A DNA stretch of 64,000 bases from Desulfomicrobium orale DSM 12838 (GCF_001553625.1 NZ_CP014230.1:1054001-1118000); one strand, 5' to 3'; counted from the first letter of the stretch, positions 1 through 9,522 are shown. Translations and numbers: made by a program. The notes: generated by a model not told the origin, from the letters alone.

Positions 1-115
1 GGGTGTTTATGGTGGGGTCTTCCCAGGTCCACTCGTGATTAACAGGCACAGGTTCGAAGCTTTTGTACTGGTAACGCTTCTTCCATTGACCAGCCTTGAA
101 TGTTTCGAACTTCAT
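1..115 (-). CDS. Fic family protein, N-terminal part (runs off the left edge)
   Basis: Only the first 38 codons are in the window. The protein begins MKFETFKAGQWKKRY, and its segment YKSFEPVPVNHEWTWEDP resembles the N-terminal region of Fic/DOC proteins, which often transfer AMP or other nucleotidyl groups to target proteins. The catalytic HPFx[D/E]GNGR motif would lie outside the window, so activity cannot be judged. Its ATG overlaps the hsdS stop codon (ATGA, 4 bp), which points to translational coupling with the restriction-modification operon. The family call rests on this short stretch alone. Confidence 0.55.
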   Translation of the reverse strand, partial: MKFETFKAGQWKKRYQYKSFEPVPVNHEWTWEDPTINT

Positions 116-1401
116 GTGCTGACCTCTTGGCTGGTACAGCTCCGCACATCGATTTTGCCCGTCACGGCGGCGGTGATGAGCGCGGCGCGGTATTCCTGCA
201 AGCGGCTGATGAGCAGTTCGATCTTCTCCACCAGCCGGTCAATTTTGGCCGTTTCGCGGTCAAGGTAGGTGGAGATGGCGGTTTGTTCGGGGAGAGGAGG
301 AACTGGCGCAAATTCGGCTCGCACTCTGGTTCCCGTGATTAGCGGTTGGGCAGTTTTATCGGCTATCTCATTCAGATTTCTTGTACGGAGTACAGATGCC
401 AGATATTTGAGGTCAAAAGTGTTTCGTTGGACGGTTAAAACCAGTGAGTTATCTGTAATCCACGCAGAATAATTGATTTCGTGGACATTTCCACAAAGAG
501 CTCCCACACGCCCAACAGCGAGAACTGGAGTATTTGAATTGGCTGAAGAGCAATAACCCATAATGCCATTCCCCCCTATTACTGGGATGTTGGCATCTAC
601 ACTTTTTTCGGGAGAAACCTCGAAGGTGGGTATGCCGTCTCCACTTTTTGTTCTGATCCGCCATTTCAGTGCCGTCACCTCCCACCCTTCCGGCACCTGC
701 CCCAGCCATTCAATGCCGGAATCCTTGAAGCGGGTGTGGGGTTCAAGGCCGAATGCGCGGGCCACTGATGCAGGCAGGCCACGGGTGACGGTGCGGGAGA
801 TGAGTACTGTGCGTTTCTCCTTAAGCAGCGCAATCAGCCGCCGCTTCTTCGCCACCAGCGTGTCGATCCTCCCTGTCTCCCGGTCGAGAAAATCGGCAAT
901 GGCGGTCTGTTCGGGGAGAGGGGGAACTGGCAATAGACAGTTGCCGATAAAATCCCAGTTGGTGCGTGGCATCTTCGACCCATAAGTGGACGAATCAACT
1001 AGCTCGATGAAGCCATCCGTCAATAGCCAATAAAGCAAGGCTCTCCGATCAAAACCCTCACTTTCGATCACCAGCAATTCGGTCGAACATAGCCCATCAA
1101 AATCAGGATTATATGCCTTGCCTAAGTATGGCCGGAGTTTGCCGAACAGGGTATTTTTCGCAGTGAATCGATTGGCAACACCAGATGGAACAATATCACG
1201 ATCAATGGGCAGCAGCTTTCCTGTCCATGATTCAATGTTTTCCATGCCAATATACGGAACGGGGCTCTCCTCGTCGGCCTCAACTTTTCTGTCATTCAGA
1301 TGGGCAGCCTTTTTCAGCCGCTTCACCTCCCAATGCTCCGGAACCTGCCCCAGCCACTGGACGCCGCTCTCTTTATATTCGGGATAGACCGGATACCTCA
1401 T
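112..1401 (-). CDS. hsdS: Type I restriction-modification specificity subunit HsdS
   Basis: 429 aa DNA-recognition subunit of a type I restriction-modification enzyme. The two-fold internal architecture is visible: each half begins with a target-recognition domain introduced by SG(V/I)(Q/E)WLGQVPE.WEV (near residues 12 and 225). Each half ends with a conserved helical spacer starting PPLPEQTAI (near residues 158 and 367), followed by D(R)ETx(R/K)ID. Length is typical. It is separated from the upstream unknown gene by about 300 bp and its stop overlaps the Fic start. The two target-recognition domains set the bipartite recognition site, which cannot be predicted here. Confidence 0.95.
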   Translation of the reverse strand: MRYPVYPEYKESGVQWLGQVPEHWEVKRLKKAAHLNDRKVEADEESPVPYIGMENIESWTGKLLPIDRDIVPSGVANRFTAKNTLFGKLRPYLGKAYNPDFDGLCSTELLVIESEGFDRRALLYWLLTDGFIELVDSSTYGSKMPRTNWDFIGNCLLPVPPLPEQTAIADFLDRETGRIDTLVAKKRRLIALLKEKRTVLISRTVTRGLPASVARAFGLEPHTRFKDSGIEWLGQVPEGWEVTALKWRIRTKSGDGIPTFEVSPEKSVDANIPVIGGNGIMGYCSSANSNTPVLAVGRVGALCGNVHEINYSAWITDNSLVLTVQRNTFDLKYLASVLRTRNLNEIADKTAQPLITGTRVRAEFAPVPPLPEQTAISTYLDRETAKIDRLVEKIELLISRLQEYRAALITAAVTGKIDVRSCTSQEVST

Positions 1402-1704
1402 GCCAGTCCCTTTTTCTGTCGGCGAAAGGCACGAGACTCACGGAAAAGAGCATTCCTTTTCGTGTCGTTCCGTGTTTTCCGTGGACCCATTTCCGCTTTG
1501 ATCCAGCTCAGGACGCCCCCCTCAGTCAAACAGCCATCAAATAAACCCCTTGAGGATAACTCATTGTTATTTCGACAGTTAATGCCGTCCCACCTCATCA
1601 AGAAGGGGTCATCCATCAAATGACCGTCAAATAAAATTTGCCTGTTCATCTGGTCCGTCCTGGCAGGTATTTGAGGAAGTAGGGAGATTGATCATCCAGC
1701 ATAT
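1402..1704. other. Intergenic gap in the hsd locus with TTCCGTG-type repeats
   Basis: No convincing gene. An 83-codon open frame (minus, 1398-1649) fills it, but part of that frame reads through a low-complexity stretch of repeated TTCCGTG/CACGGAA units at about 1435-1492. Such stretches commonly give spurious frames. The gap separates hsdS from the three co-directional genes upstream, so hsdS may have its own promoter here. Confidence 0.5.
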
Positions 1705-2082
1705 TCATGGCGTGAGTTCTTGATAGAGCCAACCGCGCACTTCCGCTTTTGCCTTGAGGAGTTTGGCTTTTTTTTCGGTTGCGCTCTTGCCGTAGGCGGA
1801 AAAATCGATCAGCACATGTTCCGGAAAAGAGGCTGGATCTGGCGTCACGGGCAGGTCGAGCGCCCTGCATTCTGCCATGGATACAGCCAGCACACCGCTG
1901 CTGCCCAGCTTGAGGGTCTTGGTGTAATGCTCAAAGGCATCGGCCGGGGTAATCTGGTCGCCGTCGTAGACGGAGAGCTTCTGTTCATCCTTGGGTGTGG
2001 GACGGAAGGCCTGGGAGGAGGCCCGCCCATTTTGCACGAAACCGGGGTGAATCTGGCGTAGCAAAAAGGTGTTGTTATTCAC
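1705..2082 (-). CDS. Unknown small protein of the type I RM locus
   Basis: 125 aa protein that I do not recognise. It starts MNNNTFLLRQIHPGFVQNG and contains FRPTPKDEQKLSVYDG and a C-terminal Lys/Ala-rich helix (ATEKKAKLLKAKAEV). No signal peptide or membrane segment is seen. Its start overlaps the end of the preceding 383-aa gene by 8 bp, so the two are probably translated together and belong to the hsdM transcript. The position between hsdM and hsdS suggests a role linked to the restriction system, such as modulation or an accessory defence function. This is inference only. Confidence 0.7.
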   Translation of the reverse strand: MNNNTFLLRQIHPGFVQNGRASSQAFRPTPKDEQKLSVYDGDQITPADAFEHYTKTLKLGSSGVLAVSMAECRALDLPVTPDPASFPEHVLIDFSAYGKSATEKKAKLLKAKAEVRGWLYQELTP

Positions 2083-3226
2083 GCGTCACCCCGGTCCGCT
2101 CAGTGATTTCCTTTGACAGCCATTGCCAGTCAGCGGGTTCATTCAGGTTGAGTGTCCGCTCCTCTTCCTGCTCATTGGACATATTCAGCGCATGCCATTG
2201 GCCCTGATGCCGTTCAAAGTCGACTTCAAGGCTGATCTCCCAATCATTCAGCGACCATTCGGCCTGCACGCCGCCTTCTGCGGTCGGGTAGAGATAAGGC
2301 TGGGGCAGTTCATCCGGATAGTTGCGCTGGAACGTCTCTGCCAACCAGTCAAGACCTGCCTTGTCGGGCGCAAAGCCCTGCTTACCATCCAGCCAGCCGT
2401 GGCGTAACGATTTAAGCTCTTCCACGCGGGCGGCGATGTCATTACTGTCCAGCAGACTGAGGTGCTCAACGGTTTCCAAGCTTTGCAGCCGGTCGTAACG
2501 GCTGTAGCGCCCGATGCCCTGGAGGAGCACACGTGCACCCTGTTTGTAGCCGTTAAAGGCTTCCATCACGGTCAATAGATGCTGGCCTGCGATGGGGGCG
2601 GTCACACGGGGGCCGTTGATAACCTGAAGTTCGAAGGTCATCTTGCCTTGGTCGGCTTCGGGGATACTGCCGCGCAGAATGACTTCTTCGGTGAGCTCCT
2701 GCATCTGACTGGAGGTCAGCACCAGCTTGCGGCGCGTGACTCTGGTGAGTCGGGCCTTGCGGTCGGCCTCCTGAGGTGCGAATTCAATGGCCTCGTCATC
2801 GCGCAGGCCGCGACCAATGCGGTCGAAGTAGGCCAACAGCTCCTCGGGAAGATGTTGGGTGACCGGCTCATTGTGCTCGGCGGCATTAATTGCGCCAATT
2901 AAATGTGTACGGGCTTGTTCGAAATAGGTCTGGGCCTGCGGTCGAAATGGAAAGAATGAAAAGAGTTGTGGCTGTTCAACAACTAGGCTTAACCGGGGTG
3001 CGGCGCTACCTTCACCGACACCGGACAGCTTAAGAGCGACGCCATCGGTAAAGCCTCTGGGAGAGCGCTTGCGCTCAGGGTGATCCCGCAGGTAGCACCA
3101 TTTGGCAACCTCAATGAGCATCTCCCCCAGCACAGCCAAATCTTTAAGTAACTCCAATGGAATGGCGTGTTCGTCAAAACGCCGGCCAACCATACGTGGG
3201 GTCAGGAATTCGATGATTTGGCTCAT
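2075..3226 (-). CDS. Unknown 383-aa protein between hsdM and hsdS
   Basis: No family recognised. The sequence starts MSQIIEFLTPRMVGRRFDEH and looks soluble, with no signal peptide or transmembrane segment. The N-terminal half is predicted mixed alpha/beta, the middle carries RRKLVLTSSQMQELTEEV, and the C-terminal third is acidic and Trp-rich (AEWSLNDWEISLEVDFE). The start overlaps the hsdM stop by 4 bp (ATGA) and the end overlaps the next small gene by 8 bp, so it is an integral part of the operon and not a stray insertion. It has no nuclease or helicase motif and cannot substitute for HsdR. Confidence 0.8.
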   Translation of the reverse strand: MSQIIEFLTPRMVGRRFDEHAIPLELLKDLAVLGEMLIEVAKWCYLRDHPERKRSPRGFTDGVALKLSGVGEGSAAPRLSLVVEQPQLFSFFPFRPQAQTYFEQARTHLIGAINAAEHNEPVTQHLPEELLAYFDRIGRGLRDDEAIEFAPQEADRKARLTRVTRRKLVLTSSQMQELTEEVILRGSIPEADQGKMTFELQVINGPRVTAPIAGQHLLTVMEAFNGYKQGARVLLQGIGRYSRYDRLQSLETVEHLSLLDSNDIAARVEELKSLRHGWLDGKQGFAPDKAGLDWLAETFQRNYPDELPQPYLYPTAEGGVQAEWSLNDWEISLEVDFERHQGQWHALNMSNEQEEERTLNLNEPADWQWLSKEITERTGVTRE

Positions 3227-5349
3227 GCCGTCACCTCCCGGAGCAGTTCAAGAATCTCACCTTCCAGATTCTTGATTTCGGCCTCGATCTCGGCCAGTTC
3301 GCGCGGCGGTTCGTAACGGTAAAAGTGGCGGTTCAGAGGAATCTCAAAACCGACCCTGGTTTTGCTGTGGTCGATCCAGGCATCAGGCACGTGGGGCAGC
3401 ACCTCGCGTTGGAAGTATTCCTCGATGCGTTCTTGCAGCGGTACGGTCTCGGTATCGCGCAGCTCGGTATCCGGTTCCGGATCGCCCTTCTTGTCTTTGC
3501 AGATCTCGGCGGTCTCGTCCCGCTCACCCAAGGCGGCGAGCACCGCTTTCAGCTCGGACGGGGAGAGTTTGACGCCCCGTGCGCGCTCTGCCTTGCGCAG
3601 ACTCAGCAGAAACTGTTTACGATCCTTGCACATTGTCTCGCCATGCTCTCCGGCAAAGGCGGTCAGCAGATCGCGGATGGCCTGCTGACGAGTCCTGCCT
3701 GCCTCGATCTCCTGCTGGCGGACGGTTTCATTCTTCTTGTTACTGGAAGCGAGATTCTTGAAGGCGGTCTGTTCTTCCAGCCGGGCAATGCGCTCCTCTG
3801 TAGCCTGGAAGTTGAGGCGCAAGGGGCGTTCGACGGTGATTTTGTGGTAGCCGAAGTCATCGTTGTCGAACAGCTTGCTGACCACGAGTTCCTTCTCCCT
3901 GCCGTCAAGGAGGAAGGTGCGGGTCTCGCCATCCTGGAAACTCTCGTAGATGCGGGTGATCTCGGCAATATGATCCGGGTCTTTGGCCTTGTCCTGCGGG
4001 TCGCCGATACGGCGGCGCTTGTTGCCCAGCGACTTTTCCATCGGAACCCAGAAGTTGCGGGCATCGATGAGCTGCACCCTGCCTCTGCGTTCTTTGACCT
4101 TGCGGTTGGTGATAACCCAGATATAGGTGGCGATACCTGTGTTGTAGAAAAGCTGTTCCGGCAGGGCGACGATGGCCTCCAGCCAGTCGTTTTCGATGAT
4201 CCAGCGGCGGATTTCGCTCTCGCCGCTGCCGGCATCGCCGGTGAAAAGCGGCGAACCGTTGAAAACAATGCCGATGCGGCTGCCGCCTTTCTCGGCAGGG
4301 CGCATCTTGGAGATCATGTGCTGCAGGAAAAGCAGCGCCCCGTCGTTGATGCGCGGGGTGCCTGCGCCGAAGCGCCCGGAAAAGCCCAAGATATCGGCCT
4401 CCTGGTTGATGTATTTCTGCTGCTGCCTCCACTCCACGCCAAAGGGGGGATTGGCCAGCATGTAGTCGAAGGTCCACTTGTTGCCGTCGGAAGTACGCTC
4501 AAAGCCGTCGGCGGTGAAGGTGTCGCCGAGGATGACGTTGTCGGCGTCCTCGCCCTTGATCAGCATGTCGGATTTACACACCGCCCAGGCTTCGTCGTTC
4601 CAGTCTTGTCCATAGAGATGCGGGCGGGCGTCGCGGTTGAGGTGGCGGATGTACTCCTCAGCCACCGAGAGCATGCCGCCGGTGCCGCAGGCGGGATCGT
4701 AGATGGTCTTGACCACATCACTCTTGGCCAGATCCCCCTCCGGTGCCAGCAGCAGGTTGACCATCAGTTTGATCACCTCACGCGGCGTGAAATGTTCCCC
4801 GGCCTCTTCGTTGGACTGTTCCGCGCCGATCCGGATCAGTTCCTCGAACACATAGCCCATCAGCATCTGGTCCACCCGCTGAGGCGAAAGGTCTATCCCC
4901 GCAAAGGCCTTGGCCACCTCGAAGAGGATGTTCTTTTCCGCCATGTGGGCGATCTGTTCGCCAAACCTGAACCGCTCCATGATGTCACGGACGTTGGAAG
5001 AAAAGCCGTTGATGTAGCTGTTCAGATTTGGTGCGAGATTGTTGGGGTCGTCCAGCAGCGAATGAATCTTTTCGCCCGGCAGAGCGAGCCGTATCCTCGA
5101 CAGGCTGTAGAAACGGTGTCCGGAGACCTGCTGCAACCGCGCCCGCTGAACACCTTCGGGCTTGGTCTTCAGCGACTGGAATTCTTCAATGACGGCCTGC
5201 CGGGTCGGTTCGAGCAGGCACTCGAAGCGGCGCAGCACCGTCAGCGGCAGGATGACCTTGCGGTACTCGTTGCGCTTGTAGGGGCCACGCAGCAGGTTGC
5301 AGATGGACCAGATAAAACTGGCCAGCTGGGTGTGGGTCTCTCCGTTCAT
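3223..5349 (-). CDS. hsdM: Type I restriction-modification methyltransferase subunit HsdM
   Basis: 708 aa N6-adenine DNA methyltransferase subunit. The SAM-binding motif I is DPACGTGGM (near residue 218) and the catalytic motif IV is NPPF (near residue 298). An N-terminal helical HsdM_N-like region precedes them, with QLASFIWSICNLLRG. The protein is longer than many HsdM proteins (about 500 aa) because of a C-terminal extension rich in charged helices (EIEAEIKNLEGEILELL at the end) that could contact HsdS. It is the first gene of the operon. No hsdR is visible; if present it lies beyond the Fic gene to the left. Confidence 0.95.
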   Translation of the reverse strand: MNGETHTQLASFIWSICNLLRGPYKRNEYRKVILPLTVLRRFECLLEPTRQAVIEEFQSLKTKPEGVQRARLQQVSGHRFYSLSRIRLALPGEKIHSLLDDPNNLAPNLNSYINGFSSNVRDIMERFRFGEQIAHMAEKNILFEVAKAFAGIDLSPQRVDQMLMGYVFEELIRIGAEQSNEEAGEHFTPREVIKLMVNLLLAPEGDLAKSDVVKTIYDPACGTGGMLSVAEEYIRHLNRDARPHLYGQDWNDEAWAVCKSDMLIKGEDADNVILGDTFTADGFERTSDGNKWTFDYMLANPPFGVEWRQQQKYINQEADILGFSGRFGAGTPRINDGALLFLQHMISKMRPAEKGGSRIGIVFNGSPLFTGDAGSGESEIRRWIIENDWLEAIVALPEQLFYNTGIATYIWVITNRKVKERRGRVQLIDARNFWVPMEKSLGNKRRRIGDPQDKAKDPDHIAEITRIYESFQDGETRTFLLDGREKELVVSKLFDNDDFGYHKITVERPLRLNFQATEERIARLEEQTAFKNLASSNKKNETVRQQEIEAGRTRQQAIRDLLTAFAGEHGETMCKDRKQFLLSLRKAERARGVKLSPSELKAVLAALGERDETAEICKDKKGDPEPDTELRDTETVPLQERIEEYFQREVLPHVPDAWIDHSKTRVGFEIPLNRHFYRYEPPRELAEIEAEIKNLEGEILELLREVTA

Positions 5350-5564
5350 GACTTCTTCTTGTCTTTATTGTCGGCTGGCATTTCCGGCCGCGCGTGACTT
5401 CAACAGATCAATTCTTCGAGGCAGGAGCTCCGGCAGGGCCATGCCAGGGTTTGGATTCATTTTGACGTAGCCGCCAAATCGTCAAAGAACAGGCGTTATG
5501 TGTGGATGCTGCTACTGCCAGAATGAAAAATCATACGATGCAAACTCTGGTTCCCCCGGTCCGC
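5350..5564. other. glmS 3' / hsd island junction
   Basis: This 215-bp stretch separates the glmS stop from hsdM, both on the minus strand. A 31-codon minus-strand frame (5365-5460) could be a remnant, but nothing supports it as a gene. The site just 3' of glmS is the classic attTn7 landing site. I looked for Tn7-like TGT...ACA ends and saw none I can defend. Confidence 0.4.
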
Positions 5565-7382
5565 TCATTCCACCGTGACGCTTTTGGCCAGGTTCCGGGG
5601 CTGGTCCACATCCTTACCCAGGTACACGGCCGTCTCGTAGGCGAAAAGCTGCACCGCGGGCAGCACCAGAAAACTCTTCAGCGGGCCCCAGACTTCCGGC
5701 AGCACCCACGGGTCATCTGCATCCAGAGAGGCGCCGGGATTGACCAGAGCGATGACCCGGCCTCCCCGGGCCTGCACTTCCTGCAGGTTGGAGGCCACCT
5801 TCTGGAGCAGTTCGTCGTTCAAGGCCATGGCGAAGGTCGGAAAATGGGCGTCGATGAGCGCAATGGATCCGTGCTTCATTTCTCCGGCCGCGTAACCTTC
5901 GGCGTGAATGTAGGAAATTTCCTTGAGCTTGAGGGCTCCCTCCATGGCCAGCGGAAAGTAAAGCCCCCGGCCCAGGAAAAAGAAACTCCGGGCGTCGGCG
6001 TATTCCTGACTCAGCTTTCCGGCCCTGTCGCGCAGGGCGGGCAGCTGGGCCTCCAGAATGTCCGGCAGCCGGGTCAGGGCTTCCAGGCAGCGCTCCCGGA
6101 CATCTGTAGGCAGGGTCTTTTTGCGGTCGCCCCAGAACAGGGCCATCAGCAGAAGCAGCACCATCTGGCTGCACATGGCCTTGGTGGAGGCCACACTGAT
6201 TTCCGGCCCGGCCTGGGTGTACACCACCCGGTCCGATTCCCGCGCAATGGAAGAACCGACTACATTGCACAGACCGAGAATGGGCGTTCCGGCCTCGCGG
6301 GCGATGCGGATGGCGGCCAGGGTGTCGGCGGTTTCGCCGGACTGGCTGATGGTCAGTACCGCGTCGCCGGGCAGGAAAACACTGTCCCGGTAGCGGAATT
6401 CAGAGGCGATCTCGACCTGCACCGGGATTCTGGCCCAGGCTTCGAGCAGATACTTGGCCCACAGGCCGGCGTGGTAGGATGTGCCGCAGGCCACGATGGT
6501 CAGACGGTCCGGAACGGGCATGTCTTCCAGCTCCGGCAATGTGACCCGCCCCCGCTGGATGCGCCCGGCCAGGCAGTCCCGGACGACCTTGGGCTGCTCG
6601 AAGATCTCCTTGAGCATGAAATGCTTGTAGCCGTCCTTCCGGGCCGCCTGCACGTCCCAGGCAATATGCTGGGGCGTCTTGTCCTTCTCCTCCAGGCTCC
6701 GGACGTCGAAGACCCGCCAGGACCCGGCTTCCACCTCGGCCAGCTCGCCGTTGTCCAGAAAGACCACTTCACGGGTGTAGAGCAGGAAGGCCGGAATGTC
6801 CGAGGCCAGAAAATTCTCGCCCGTGCCGATGCCCATGAGCAGCGGGCTGGCCTTGCGGCTGGCCCAGATTTTTCCGGGATGCTCGCGGCTCAGAAGAGCG
6901 AAGGCGTAGGCGCCGTCTACCCGGTCCAGAGCCCAGGAAATGCCCTGGCGCACATCGCCGGTCAGGCGCACGCCCTTGGCGATGACATGCACCAGCACTT
7001 CCGTGTCCGTTTCAGACTGGAAGGTTTCTCCCTCGGCCATGAGTTCGGCTTTGAGCTCCGCGTAATTCTCGATGATGCCGTTGTGCACCAGGGCAAAGCG
7101 GCCTTCGCCGTCCATGTGCGGATGGGCGTTGCGCTCCACGGGCAGGCCGTGCGTGGCCCAGCGGGTATGGCCGATGCCGCAGACGGAGCCTGCCGTGTCC
7201 AGGCCGGAAATTTTCTGGTCCAGCGCGTTCAGCTTGCCTTCGGCCCGGACCACGCGCAGCTCCCGGCCTTCCTCGTAGGCCACGCCGGAAGAGTCGTAGC
7301 CCCGGTATTCGAGGCGGCGAAGCCCCTCAACGATGGCCGGAATGGCCGGTCTGTGGCCGGTGTATCCGATAATTCCACACAT
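5565..7382 (-). CDS. glmS: Glutamine--fructose-6-phosphate aminotransferase (isomerizing)
   Basis: 605 aa, the normal length. It makes glucosamine-6-phosphate from fructose-6-phosphate and glutamine, the entry step to UDP-GlcNAc for peptidoglycan and LPS. The N-terminal class II glutaminase domain starts at Cys2 (MCGIIGYTG), with GHTRWATHG and the HNGIIEN loop. Two SIS sugar-isomerase domains follow (SQSGETADTLAA near residue 345, and a second after residue 450), and the C-terminus ends NLAKSVTVE as in the family. It starts 1 bp after the rdgB stop, so the two form an operon. No glmS ribozyme is expected, since the gene is second in its operon. Confidence 0.97.
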   Translation of the reverse strand: MCGIIGYTGHRPAIPAIVEGLRRLEYRGYDSSGVAYEEGRELRVVRAEGKLNALDQKISGLDTAGSVCGIGHTRWATHGLPVERNAHPHMDGEGRFALVHNGIIENYAELKAELMAEGETFQSETDTEVLVHVIAKGVRLTGDVRQGISWALDRVDGAYAFALLSREHPGKIWASRKASPLLMGIGTGENFLASDIPAFLLYTREVVFLDNGELAEVEAGSWRVFDVRSLEEKDKTPQHIAWDVQAARKDGYKHFMLKEIFEQPKVVRDCLAGRIQRGRVTLPELEDMPVPDRLTIVACGTSYHAGLWAKYLLEAWARIPVQVEIASEFRYRDSVFLPGDAVLTISQSGETADTLAAIRIAREAGTPILGLCNVVGSSIARESDRVVYTQAGPEISVASTKAMCSQMVLLLLMALFWGDRKKTLPTDVRERCLEALTRLPDILEAQLPALRDRAGKLSQEYADARSFFFLGRGLYFPLAMEGALKLKEISYIHAEGYAAGEMKHGSIALIDAHFPTFAMALNDELLQKVASNLQEVQARGGRVIALVNPGASLDADDPWVLPEVWGPLKSFLVLPAVQLFAYETAVYLGKDVDQPRNLAKSVTVE

Positions 7383-7383
7383 G

Positions 7384-8034
7384 TTATCCCTCCCGTTCCG
7401 TTTGGACGTGTTTCCAGAATCCGGGCCAGTCCCGCAAAAGCGCCGCCACGGCCCGGCCTCTGTGGCTGCGGGCGTTTTTTACCTCGGGGGGCATCTGCGC
7501 CGCGGTCATGCCCAGTTCATCGTCAAAAAACACAGGATCGTAGCCGAAGCCGCCCGTGCCTGCCCGCTCCCGGACCACCCGCCCGCTCCACCGGCCGTGA
7601 GCCGACAGTTCCCGTCCGGATGGAGCGGCTGCGAGCATGACGCAGGCAAAATGACATCCACGCTGGCCGTCCGGCACATCGCGCAGGGCATCCAGCAGTT
7701 TGGCCACGTTTTTTTGGTCCGTGGCGTCTTCTCCGCTGTAGCGGGCCGAATACACGCCCGGCGCGCCGCCGAGAGCGTCCACGACCAGGCCGGAGTCGTC
7801 GGCCACGGCCACCAGCCCTGTGGCTTCGGCCACGGCTCTGGCCTTGATGCGGGCGTTCTCCTCGAAAGTCGTTCCGGTTTCGGGAATCTCTCTGATCTCC
7901 GGAAAATCCTTCAGGCCCAGTACGCGGATGCCGGGCACGCATGCGCCCAGCATGGCTGAAAGTTCGCGGATTTTTCCGGCGTTGCCGGTCGCAAGGACAA
8001 TGGTGTCCGTAAATGATGCAGACGTCGGGGACAT
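7384..8034 (-). CDS. rdgB: XTP/dITP diphosphatase (RdgB/HAM1 family)
   Basis: 216 aa non-canonical purine NTP pyrophosphatase that hydrolyses dITP/XTP to the monophosphate and keeps deaminated purines out of nucleic acids. Family motifs are present: ATGNAGKIRE at the N-terminus, the DDSGLVVDALGGAPGVYSAR active-site loop and GGFGYDPVFF near residue 165. The ATG at 8034 lacks a clear Shine-Dalgarno, and about 11 residues precede the usual family start, so the exact start is uncertain. It lies upstream of glmS with a 1-bp gap and is divergent from hisS. Confidence 0.95.
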   Translation of the reverse strand: MSPTSASFTDTIVLATGNAGKIRELSAMLGACVPGIRVLGLKDFPEIREIPETGTTFEENARIKARAVAEATGLVAVADDSGLVVDALGGAPGVYSARYSGEDATDQKNVAKLLDALRDVPDGQRGCHFACVMLAAAPSGRELSAHGRWSGRVVRERAGTGGFGYDPVFFDDELGMTAAQMPPEVKNARSHRGRAVAALLRDWPGFWKHVQTEREG

Positions 8035-8271
8035 AGATTCAGCGATGCGCTCCGCAAGGTTCTGTTTACGGCCGGGCTTTCACCGCGCGGACGTTCCGGG
8101 CCGCCGGGGCCGGTTGCCGTCCGCATGGCCCGGCGGGGCAGGGGTCTGCCGCATGCCCGCTTTGACAATCACAGGTCTATCAACTAGCTGATTTCACTTT
8201 CCGTGAGTGCCGCCGAAGCCGCAGACGGCGGGCTTCGCATTATCCGCGCATGTGAAGGATTGCCACCCAAT

Positions 8272-9522
8272 ATGTCCAAAATCCAGAAAATTAAAGGTTT
8301 TTCTGACCTGTTCACCCCGGAGAGCACGGTCCACACACATATGGAAAATCTGGCCCGGGAGACTTTCGGCGCCTACGGCTGCCGCGAAATCCGCGTGCCC
8401 ATCCTGGAAAAAACGGAATTGTTCGCCCGTTCCATCGGCGAGGAAACGGATGTGGTCCAGAAGGAAATGTACACCTTCGCCGACCGCAAGGGCCGCTCCC
8501 TGACCATGCGTCCCGAGGCCACGGCAGGCGTGCTGCGGGCTTTCATCGAAGCGGGCGCGCCGTCGGACGGCGTGACCAAGCTTTTCGCCTGCGGTCCCAT
8601 GTTCCGCTACGAGCGGCCCCAAAAGGGCCGGTTGCGCCAGTTCCACCAGCTGGATGTGGAAATTCTGGGCACCAACGCGCCCCAGGCGGATGCGGAAGCG
8701 GTGCTCATGCTGTGGACCTTTTTGTCCCGGCTGGGCCTGAAGGGCCTGGAGCTGGAGCTGAACTCCCTGGGATGCCCGAAATGCCGGCCGGTCTTTCATC
8801 AGCGTCTGCGGGACTTTCTGGCTTCCGTGGAAACCTCGGCGCTGTGCGAGGACTGCTCCCGCCGGGCGGTTTCCAATCCGCTGCGCGTGCTGGACTGCAA
8901 GGTGCCCGCATGCCGGACGCTGACGAAAGACGCGCCCCGCATCGTGGACGCTCTGTGCCCGGAATGCGCGGAACATTTCGGACAGGTCCGGCGGATTCTC
9001 GACAGCGCCGGGCTTTCTTACCGGCTGAATGACCGGCTGGTGCGCGGGCTCGACTACTACCAGCGGACCACCTTCGAGGTGGTTTCCGGAGAAATCGGGG
9101 CGCAGACGGCCGTGGCCGGCGGAGGCCGGTACGACGGCCTGATCCGGCAGCTCGGCGGACCGGATCTGCCCGGCATCGGCTTTGCCTGCGGCATGGAGCG
9201 GCTGGCCCTGCTGTGCGGCGAAATCCGCGTCTCCGACCCGGATTTCTACATGGCCGTGCTGGACGATCAGGCCCTGAACACGGCCTTGCTCCTGGCCCAG
9301 CGTCTGCGCGAACGCGGATTTTCGGGCGAGGTATCCTTCGACGTGCGCAGCGTGAAGAGCCAGATGCGTCAGGCCAACAAGCTGGGGGTGAAAACCTGCC
9401 TGCTGCTCGGTCAGGACGAGATGGACAAAGGGCTTATCGTGGTCAAGGATATGGCTACCGGCGCGCAGAAATCCGTGGCTCAGGACGACATCGAGCAGGC
9501 TCTGGGCTTCCGGGGGCGCTAG
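8272..9522 (+). CDS. hisS: Histidyl-tRNA synthetase
   Basis: 416 aa class II synthetase that charges tRNA-His. It begins [17 protein letters not shown], a good family start. A longer frame begins at 8203 but adds 23 unrelated residues, so the internal ATG is preferred. Motif 2 is visible ([21 protein letters not shown]) and so are the His-specific [11 protein letters not shown] and AGGGRYDGL segments. A C-terminal anticodon-binding domain follows. First gene of a plus-strand run of six translation-related genes; promoter signals should be in 8035-8271, the divergent region shared with rdgB. Confidence 0.96.
   Translation: MSKIQKIKGFSDLFTPESTVHTHMENLARETFGAYGCREIRVPILEKTELFARSIGEETDVVQKEMYTFADRKGRSLTMRPEATAGVLRAFIEAGAPSDGVTKLFACGPMFRYERPQKGRLRQFHQLDVEILGTNAPQADAEAVLMLWTFLSRLGLKGLELELNSLGCPKCRPVFHQRLRDFLASVETSALCEDCSRRAVSNPLRVLDCKVPACRTLTKDAPRIVDALCPECAEHFGQVRRILDSAGLSYRLNDRLVRGLDYYQRTTFEVVSGEIGAQTAVAGGGRYDGLIRQLGGPDLPGIGFACGMERLALLCGEIRVSDPDFYMAVLDDQALNTALLLAQRLRERGFSGEVSFDVRSVKSQMRQANKLGVKTCLLLGQDEMDKGLIVVKDMATGAQKSVAQDDIEQALGFRGR

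Noticed and set aside
1398-1649. 83-codon frame just before hsdS (minus)
   Set aside because: Half of it is a translation of a TTCCGTG-type low-complexity repeat, and it has no similarity to anything I recognise. Treated as intergenic.
3325-5397. 690-codon plus-strand frame opposite hsdM, and similar long antisense frames opposite glmS, glgB, malQ/MMPL, putA and zntA
   Set aside because: They mirror the third-position GC bias of the real genes on the other strand, have low-complexity Gly/Ala/Arg/His composition and lack ribosome-binding sites and family motifs.
5350-5564. Tn7-like end next to glmS
   Set aside because: No TGT...ACA terminus or repeated binding sites could be recognised, and no transposition genes are in the window.
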